Part shown: piece after piece, positions 58,604 to 64,000 of the stretch
Layout: the number at the start of each line of letters is the position of its first letter
Numbering within the stretch: position 1 is the stretch's first letter
Assembly (NCBI GenBank): GCA_945925985.1
Contig: CAMELV010000004.1
Span: forward strand, 1-64,000
Length of the DNA stretch: 64,000 nucleotides
Reading direction: 5' to 3'
Origin: Comamonas sp. lk
GTDB taxonomy: Bacteria > Pseudomonadota > Gammaproteobacteria > Burkholderiales > Burkholderiaceae_C
Made by a program: the position numbers and the translations under genes
Notes under the pieces: model-generated
Seen by the model: only the letters and a program-made list of their open reading frames with translations
The model's database searches: none
Told to the model about the DNA's origin: nothing

Positions 58604-60079
58604 TCAACGCAGCTTCGACTGCGCCACGTGCTTGAGCAACTCGGTCACAGAGCTGTCCATCACGTCGGTAAATGGTTTTGGGTAGACGCCCATGTAGATC
58701 GTGGCCACCGCCAGCAGCGCCAGCACCAGGAACTCACGGCTGTTGATGTCGACCAAGCCCTTCACGTCGTCGTTGGCCACTGGCCCGAGATAGACCCGCT
58801 TGAACATCCAGAGGGTATAGGCGGCACCAAAAATCAAGGCGCTGGCAGCCAGCGCACCCAGCCAGAAATTGGCCTTGACAGCGCCCAGGATGACCATCCA
58901 CTCGCCCACGAAGCCAGCGGTACCCGGAAGCCCGCAGTTGGCCATGGCAAATAGCAGTGCGAAGGCTGTAAAGCGCGGCATGGTGTTGACCACACCGCCG
59001 TAGCTGGAAATTTCTCGTGAATGCACTCGGTCATACAGCACACCGATCGATAGGAACATCGCCGCTGAGACAAAGCCATGGGCGATCATTTGAACGATCG
59101 CGCCAGAGACGCCCAGATTGTTAAATATGAAGAAACCCAGTGTGACAAAGCCCATGTGTGCCACTGACGAGTAGGCCACCAGCTTTTTCATGTCCTGCTG
59201 AACCATCGCCACCAAACCGACATAGACCACCGCGATCAGCGACAGAGCGACCATGAACCAGGCCCACTCCCGTGCCGCGTCGGGTGCAATCGGCATCGCA
59301 AAGCGCAAGAAGCCATAGGCGCCCAGTTTCAGCATGATGGCAGCCAACACTGCTGAGCCGCCTGTGGGCGCCTCAACGTGAACGTCCGGCAGCCAGGTGT
59401 GTACCGGCCACATCGGCACCTTGACCGCGAAGGCCGCAAAAAAGGCAAAGAACAACAGGGTTTGCACGCTGCCGCCCAAAGGCAGTTTGTGCCAGAAGGC
59501 GACGTCAAAACTACCTCCGGACTGCGTGTACAGGTAAATCAGGGCGATCAGCATCAGCAGAGAGCCGAGCAAGGTGTATAAAAAGAACTTGAACGCCGCG
59601 TAAATTTTGTTGGGCCCACCCCAAATGCCGATGATCAGGTACATCGGGATCAGGGTTGCTTCAAAAAAGACGTAGAACAACAGCCCATCCAGGGCACAAA
59701 AAACACCAATCATCAACCCGCTGAGAATCAGGAAAGCGCCCATGTACTGGTTGACACGGCGGGTGATCACCTCCCAGCCCGCAATCACCACCACCAGGTT
59801 GATGAACGCTGTCAGCAACACAAACCAGAGCGAAATCCCATCAAGCCCAAGGTGGTAGTTGACATTGAAGCGGGCAATCCAGGGCGCTCGTTCCACAAAC
59901 TGCATGGCAGCAGTGCCCAGTTTGAAGCCCTCATACAGGGGCAGGGTGACCAGAAAACTGACCAGAGCGCCAGCCAGCGCAACCCAGCGCGCCATGGGTG
60001 CCTGCTCGTCGCGGCCAAGTGCAAGCAGCACCACACCAAAAACAATTGGTGTCCAGATAGCCAGGCTCAGCAAACCCAT
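58604..60079 (-). CDS. nuoM: NADH-quinone oxidoreductase subunit M
   Basis: NuoM is an antiporter-like subunit. In its 491 residues it has FFEATLIPMYLIIGIWGG (the key Glu of TM5), MWPVHTWLPDVHVEAPTGGS, DMKKLVAYSSVAHMGFVTLG and LPGTAGFVGEWM. Fourteen helices are expected. It is 13 bp after nuoL. Confidence 0.97.
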   Translation of the reverse strand: MGLLSLAIWTPIVFGVVLLALGRDEQAPMARWVALAGALVSFLVTLPLYEGFKLGTAAMQFVERAPWIARFNVNYHLGLDGISLWFVLLTAFINLVVVIAGWEVITRRVNQYMGAFLILSGLMIGVFCALDGLLFYVFFEATLIPMYLIIGIWGGPNKIYAAFKFFLYTLLGSLLMLIALIYLYTQSGGSFDVAFWHKLPLGGSVQTLLFFAFFAAFAVKVPMWPVHTWLPDVHVEAPTGGSAVLAAIMLKLGAYGFLRFAMPIAPDAAREWAWFMVALSLIAVVYVGLVAMVQQDMKKLVAYSSVAHMGFVTLGFFIFNNLGVSGAIVQMIAHGFVSAAMFLSIGVLYDRVHSREISSYGGVVNTMPRFTAFALLFAMANCGLPGTAGFVGEWMVILGAVKANFWLGALAASALIFGAAYTLWMFKRVYLGPVANDDVKGLVDINSREFLVLALLAVATIYMGVYPKPFTDVMDSSVTELLKHVAQSKLR

Positions 60080-60092
60080 TTTTATTGTTCTC

Positions 60093-62093
60093 CTACTTGA
60101 GCCAGACGAAGTACGTCATGAGCACAAAAACACCAAGAATCATGGCCAGGGCATAGTGGTACAGGTAACCCGTCTGCACTCGACGAGTCACGCTGGCGAC
60201 CCAGGCGACGAGTTTCCAGGCACCGTTGACCAACACACCGTCAATCACCGCTTGGTCGCCCCCCTTCCACAAACCTGTGCCCAGGGCGCGTGCGCCCCGC
60301 GCCAAGACATTCTCATTGAACCAGTCCATGTAGTACTTGTTCTCAAGCAGCGTGTAGAGCGGTTGCACCCGGGTTTTGATTGCAGCCGGCAAAGCTGGGT
60401 TCACCATGTAAAGGTAATAGGCACTGGCAACACCAGCCAATGCCAGCCAGAATGGCGCAGCACTCAGGCCATGCAGTGCCAGTTGCAGCGGGCCATGAAA
60501 TTCTTCGCGCAAGACTTCCATTGCCTTATGCAACTCCAGATTGACAAAAATCGCATCCTTGAAGAAGTCGCCAAACAGCATGGGCTGGATCGTGATGAAA
60601 CCGATCAACACCGAGGGAATCGCCAACAGGACCAGCGGCAACGTGACCACCCATGGCGACTCGTGCGGCGCATGGGGCGCATGGCCGTCATGATGCGCTT
60701 CTGGATTCTGGTCGAAACGCGGCTTGCCATGGAACACCAGGAAATACATCCGAAACGAGTAAAAGGCTGTGATGAACACACCCGCGAGCACGGCAAAATA
60801 AGCGAATCCGGCGCCTGGCAAAGTACTGGCGTGAACCGCCATGATGATCTCGTCTTTGGAGTAAAAGCCCGAAAACAGCGGCGTGCCAATCAAGGCAAGC
60901 GAGCCCAGCAGGGCAGTGATCCAAGTGATGGGCATGTACTTGCGCAGCCCGCCCATCCAGCGAATGTCCTGGTTGTGGTGCACGCCCATGATCACCGAGC
61001 CGGCCGCCAGAAACAACAGCGCCTTGAAGAAGGCGTGCGTCATCAGGTGGAACACGGCCACCGAGTAGGCCGAGGCACCAAGTGCCACCGTCATGTAGCC
61101 CAGCTGGGACAAGGTGGAGTACGCCACAACGCGCTTGATGTCATTCTGAATGATGCCCAGGAAGCCCATGAACAAGGCGGTGATGGCACCAATCACCATG
61201 ACGAAGTTCAAGGCTGTGTCACTCAGCTCAAATAGCGGTGACATACGGGCCACCATGAAGATACCCGCTGTGACCATGGTGGCCGCATGAATCAGGGCCG
61301 AGATGGGGGTTGGGCCCTCCATGGAGTCCGGCAACCAAACATGCAAGGGGAACTGTGCTGACTTGCCCATGGCGCCAATGAAGAGGCAAATGCAAATCAC
61401 CGTCACCAGGAGCCAGTCGGTACCCGGAAAGCCGATCTTGGCCAACTCGCCGGATTTGGCGAACACTTCAGCGTAGTTCAGTGAGCCGGCGTAGGCCACG
61501 ATCAGGCCAATGCCAAGAATAAAGCCAAAGTCACCAACACGGTTAACCAGGAAGGCCTTCATATTGGCAAAGATGGCCGTCGGCTTGTTGAACCAGAAAC
61601 CGATCAAGAGGTAAGAGACCAAGCCGACCGCTTCCCACCCAAAGAACAGCTGCAACAGGTTGTTGCTCATCACCAGCATCAGCATGGCAAAAGTGAACAA
61701 AGAGATATAGGCAAAGAAGCGGTTGTAGCCCTCGTCCTCTTCCATGTAGCCCACGGTGTACAGGTGCACCATCAGCGATACAAAGGTGACCACGCACATC
61801 ATCATGGCAGTCAGGCCATCGACCAGAAAGCCTATTTCCATCTTCAGCCCACCGACCACCATCCAGGTGTAGAGCGTCTCATTGAATCGCGCGCCGTCGA
61901 ATGCCACGCTCACCAGCGTCATGGCCGACAAGACAAAGGACAGCAACACCCCCAGAATGGTCAGCGAATGCGACATACGCCGACCGATCCAATTACCGCC
62001 GAATTGGGTTCCAAGGACGCCGGCCAGGATAGCGCCCACCAGCGGAGCCATTGGGACCGCCAGCAAGGTTGAAGCGTTCAGGGTTTGACTCAT
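60093..62093 (-). CDS. nuoL: NADH-quinone oxidoreductase subunit L
   Basis: NuoL is the distal proton-pumping subunit. The 666-residue protein has FFGWEAVGLVSYLLIGFWF, FPLHVWLPDSMEGPTPISAL, DIKRVVAYSTLSQLGYMTVA and the long C-terminal amphipathic helix region that spans the membrane arm. A His-rich loop (EAHHDGHAPHAPHESP) lies near residue 470. It is 5 bp after nuoK. Confidence 0.97.
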   Translation of the reverse strand: MSQTLNASTLLAVPMAPLVGAILAGVLGTQFGGNWIGRRMSHSLTILGVLLSFVLSAMTLVSVAFDGARFNETLYTWMVVGGLKMEIGFLVDGLTAMMMCVVTFVSLMVHLYTVGYMEEDEGYNRFFAYISLFTFAMLMLVMSNNLLQLFFGWEAVGLVSYLLIGFWFNKPTAIFANMKAFLVNRVGDFGFILGIGLIVAYAGSLNYAEVFAKSGELAKIGFPGTDWLLVTVICICLFIGAMGKSAQFPLHVWLPDSMEGPTPISALIHAATMVTAGIFMVARMSPLFELSDTALNFVMVIGAITALFMGFLGIIQNDIKRVVAYSTLSQLGYMTVALGASAYSVAVFHLMTHAFFKALLFLAAGSVIMGVHHNQDIRWMGGLRKYMPITWITALLGSLALIGTPLFSGFYSKDEIIMAVHASTLPGAGFAYFAVLAGVFITAFYSFRMYFLVFHGKPRFDQNPEAHHDGHAPHAPHESPWVVTLPLVLLAIPSVLIGFITIQPMLFGDFFKDAIFVNLELHKAMEVLREEFHGPLQLALHGLSAAPFWLALAGVASAYYLYMVNPALPAAIKTRVQPLYTLLENKYYMDWFNENVLARGARALGTGLWKGGDQAVIDGVLVNGAWKLVAWVASVTRRVQTGYLYHYALAMILGVFVLMTYFVWLK

Positions 62094-62098
62094 TGTTG

Positions 62099-62407
62099 TT
62101 AACCCTTGAGCGTGTTGAGTTCGTCCACATTGATGCTGGACTTGTTGCGGAACAGCAGCACCAAAATAGCCAGGCCGATGGCCGACTCTGCCGCTGCCAC
62201 CGTCAAGATGAAGAACACGAAAATCTGACCATGCATGTCACCCAGGTAATGGGAAAAGGCCACAAAGTTGGTGTTCACCGCCAGCAGCATCAACTCAATC
62301 GCCATCAGCAGCACGATCAGGTTCTTACGATTTAGAAAGATGCCGATTACCGACAAGGCGAAAAGAATCGCACCCAGCGAAAGGTAGTGTCCGAGGGTCA
62401 GGGTCAT
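62099..62407 (-). CDS. nuoK: NADH-quinone oxidoreductase subunit K
   Basis: A three-helix, 102-residue subunit with [20 protein letters not shown] (the conserved Glu in TM2) and [18 protein letters not shown] (the second Glu in TM3). Its ATG overlaps the nuoJ stop (ATGA). Confidence 0.97.
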   Translation of the reverse strand: MTLTLGHYLSLGAILFALSVIGIFLNRKNLIVLLMAIELMLLAVNTNFVAFSHYLGDMHGQIFVFFILTVAAAESAIGLAILVLLFRNKSSINVDELNTLKG

Positions 62408-63063
62408 GATTTAGTCTCCGACGTGGGGGCCCCGTCATCGCTTTGCGGCAAGGCAGCCTGGGTGGCAGGCATGGTCAGCACGGTGAGTCGATCGCGCGCT
62501 TTAACCCGCACCTGGTCCGATGGGCTAACGAATTTACTGTCCTTGCGCTGGCGCAGTGTGAGCGCGATGGCCGCAATCATGGCCACCAGCAAAATCGCGG
62601 CGGCAATTTCAAGCGGGTACACGTATTCGGTGTAGAGCACCTTGCCCAACTCGCGGGTATTGGACAATTGCACCACCGCTTGGCCCGGGACCGCTGCCAC
62701 CTGGGGCTCCTCGCTGACGCGAAAACCGCCCATCAGCACGGCAGCCATTTCAAGCGCAATCAACACGCCGACCACGGCGGCCAGGGGGAAATGCTTCCAG
62801 AAGCCTTGGCGAATGCTCTCGCCATTGATGTCCATCATCATCACCACGAACAAGAACAGCACCATGACCGCGCCGACATACACCAGTACCAGCGTAATGG
62901 CCAGAAACTCCGCTTTGAGCAGCATCCAGATCATGGCTGCCTGGAAAAACGACAAAACCAGGAAAAGGGCCGCGTGCACTGGGTTACGGGCGGTGATCAC
63001 ACGGAATGCTGCAAACAGCAGCACCGCCGAGAACGCATAAAAGAAAGCTGTTTTGACATCCAT
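62404..63063 (-). CDS. nuoJ: NADH-quinone oxidoreductase subunit J
   Basis: A 219-residue, five-helix subunit. TM3 has the pi-bulge region [18 protein letters not shown], close to the consensus. A charged tail of about 40 residues follows. It is 26 bp after nuoI. Confidence 0.96.
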   Translation of the reverse strand: MDVKTAFFYAFSAVLLFAAFRVITARNPVHAALFLVLSFFQAAMIWMLLKAEFLAITLVLVYVGAVMVLFLFVVMMMDINGESIRQGFWKHFPLAAVVGVLIALEMAAVLMGGFRVSEEPQVAAVPGQAVVQLSNTRELGKVLYTEYVYPLEIAAAILLVAMIAAIALTLRQRKDSKFVSPSDQVRVKARDRLTVLTMPATQAALPQSDDGAPTSETKS

Positions 63064-63089
63064 GACTTGGTTTTCTTTCGTGCAGCCGA

Positions 63090-63611
63090 TCAGCGGTACT
63101 TGGCGTCGGCCGCCTTGGCTGCTGCAATCTCGCTTTCGTAGCGGTCACCTACGGCCAGCAGCATCTCCTTGGTGAAGTACAAGTCGCCTCTCTTTTCACC
63201 GTGGTATTCCAGAATATGGGTTTCAACGATCGAGTCCACCGGGCAGCTCTCTTCGCAGAAGCCACAAAAAATACATTTGGTCAGGTCAATGTCGTAGCGA
63301 CTGGTGCGACGGGACCCATCTGCGCGAACCTCAGACTCAATCGTGATCGCCATGGCCGGACAAACTGCCTCGCAGAGCTTGCAGGCGATGCAGCGTTCCT
63401 CACCGTTTTCATAGCGTCGCAAGGCGTGTAGGCCTCTAAAGCGCGGCGACAAGGGCGTTTTCTCTTCGGGGAACTGCACCGTGACCTTGCGCTTGAACAG
63501 GTAGCGCCCGGTCAGGGCCATGCCCTTGAAGAGTTCCAGCAGTAAAAAGCTGGTTAAAAAATCTTTGAGCGAAAAGGCGGAGGCCGGACGCGCTGGAGCA
63601 ATGGTCGACAT
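63090..63611 (-). CDS. nuoI: NADH-quinone oxidoreductase subunit I (two [4Fe-4S])
   Basis: A 173-residue ferredoxin-like subunit that binds clusters N6a and N6b via [12 protein letters not shown] and [12 protein letters not shown]. The sequence [20 protein letters not shown] is well conserved. A slightly longer N-terminus than usual is seen. It is 12 bp after nuoH. Confidence 0.97.
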   Translation of the reverse strand: MSTIAPARPASAFSLKDFLTSFLLLELFKGMALTGRYLFKRKVTVQFPEEKTPLSPRFRGLHALRRYENGEERCIACKLCEAVCPAMAITIESEVRADGSRRTSRYDIDLTKCIFCGFCEESCPVDSIVETHILEYHGEKRGDLYFTKEMLLAVGDRYESEIAAAKAADAKYR

Positions 63612-63623
63612 GGGTGAATCCTC

Positions 63624-64000
63624 TTACTGCCAGATGTTGAAAGAGGTCTGCATCCAGGCGCCAACGACCACCAACCAAACCAGTGTGACTGGTATGAAAA
63701 TTTTCCAGCCCAAGCGCATGATCTGGTCGTAGCGGAACCTCGGAAAGGTGGCGCGCACCCAGATGAACAAACTCACCACGGCACAGGTCTTGATGCCAAG
63801 CCAGACCCAGCCCGGAATCCAGTTGAACAGGGCGCTGTCGATCGGCGCGATCCAGCCGCCCAGGAACATGATGGCCGCCAGGATCGACACCAGCCACATG
63901 TTGGCGTACTCAGCGAGGTAGAACATGGCATAAGACATGCCGGAGTACTCCACCATGTGTCCCGCCACGATTTCAGCCTCACCCTCCACGACGTCAAAGG
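63624..64000 (-). CDS. nuoH: NADH-quinone oxidoreductase subunit H, C-terminal part (cut by window end)
   Basis: Only the last 125 codons or so are in the window; the 5' end lies beyond 64000. The visible part begins in the conserved [20 protein letters not shown], part of the quinone-cavity loop with its Glu cluster, followed by three helices and the [18 protein letters not shown] signature. NuoH connects the quinone site to the membrane arm. Confidence 0.97.
   Translation of the reverse strand, partial: FDVVEGEAEIVAGHMVEYSGMSYAMFYLAEYANMWLVSILAAIMFLGGWIAPIDSALFNWIPGWVWLGIKTCAVVSLFIWVRATFPRFRYDQIMRLGWKIFIPVTLVWLVVVGAWMQTSFNIWQ

Noticed and set aside
59859-61235. 458-codon plus-strand open frame opposite nuoL/nuoM
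   Set aside because: Same reason: shadow of membrane-protein codons, no domain.

Overview
The window reads as a chromosomal segment of a betaproteobacterium of the Comamonadaceae type (Rhodoferax/Polaromonas-like). This is inferred from the GC-rich coding sequence, the Bug-type tripartite tricarboxylate receptors, the queG/tsaE-amiC and mutL/miaA blocks, a nuo operon followed by NUDIX and DUF1178 genes, and a short interspersed repeat that lies inside coding genes. No taxonomic search was possible, so this is an inference.

Layout. 1-2255 is a decayed region with a Sel1-repeat pseudogene, a small lipoprotein gene and an internally deleted IS30-family element whose terminal inverted repeats are still visible. 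2256-10610 is a seven-gene minus-strand operon with tightly overlapping genes: two ThDP-decarboxylase-like subunits, a GMC flavoprotein alcohol dehydrogenase, a type I sulfatase, a Bug receptor, an acyl-CoA dehydrogenase and a Zn alcohol dehydrogenase. It looks like a catabolic operon for a sulfated compound that I cannot name. 10766-14628 is core: a cysteine hydrolase, queG, tsaE and amiC.

14629-33705 is an accessory block lying between amiC and mutL, genes that are adjacent in the tsaE-ami-mutL-miaA order known from other proteobacteria. It holds an arsenate-detoxification pair (gap-arsJ), a sugar kinase, a truncated diguanylate cyclase, a flavin monooxygenase, hydrolases, a DedA protein, a second Bug receptor, a nucleotidyltransferase-fold protein with a striking quadruple half-site promoter, a Tat-exported nitroreductase-like protein, and five toxin-antitoxin modules plus a vapC fragment. 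33706-40019 returns to core: mutL, a MATE pump, a Bcr/CflA pump, miaA and a LolD-like ATPase.

40020-53604 is mosaic: a cluster of REP-like repeats, a class II aldolase, a large FtsX-type permease, an orphan antitoxin whose toxin is reduced to its tail, a GFA protein, a TetR-controlled fatty acid hydroxylase, two more toxin-antitoxin pairs, gene fragments, a three-gene membrane electron-transfer cluster ending in an octaheme cytochrome c, an old yellow enzyme and an AttH/CrtC-like protein. The ATPase, permease and AttH-like protein probably form one export system whose genes have been pushed apart. 53644-64000 holds an MsbA-like exporter and the 3' part of the complex I operon (nuoH to nuoN) with its NUDIX/DUF1178 tail, all nuo genes on the minus strand.

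The strongest leads are the sulfatase/ThDP operon, the nucleotidyltransferase promoter next to a vapC remnant, the interruption of two conserved gene neighbourhoods by material rich in toxin-antitoxin genes, and the repeat family inserted in amiC, mutL, miaA and ABC-transporter genes.
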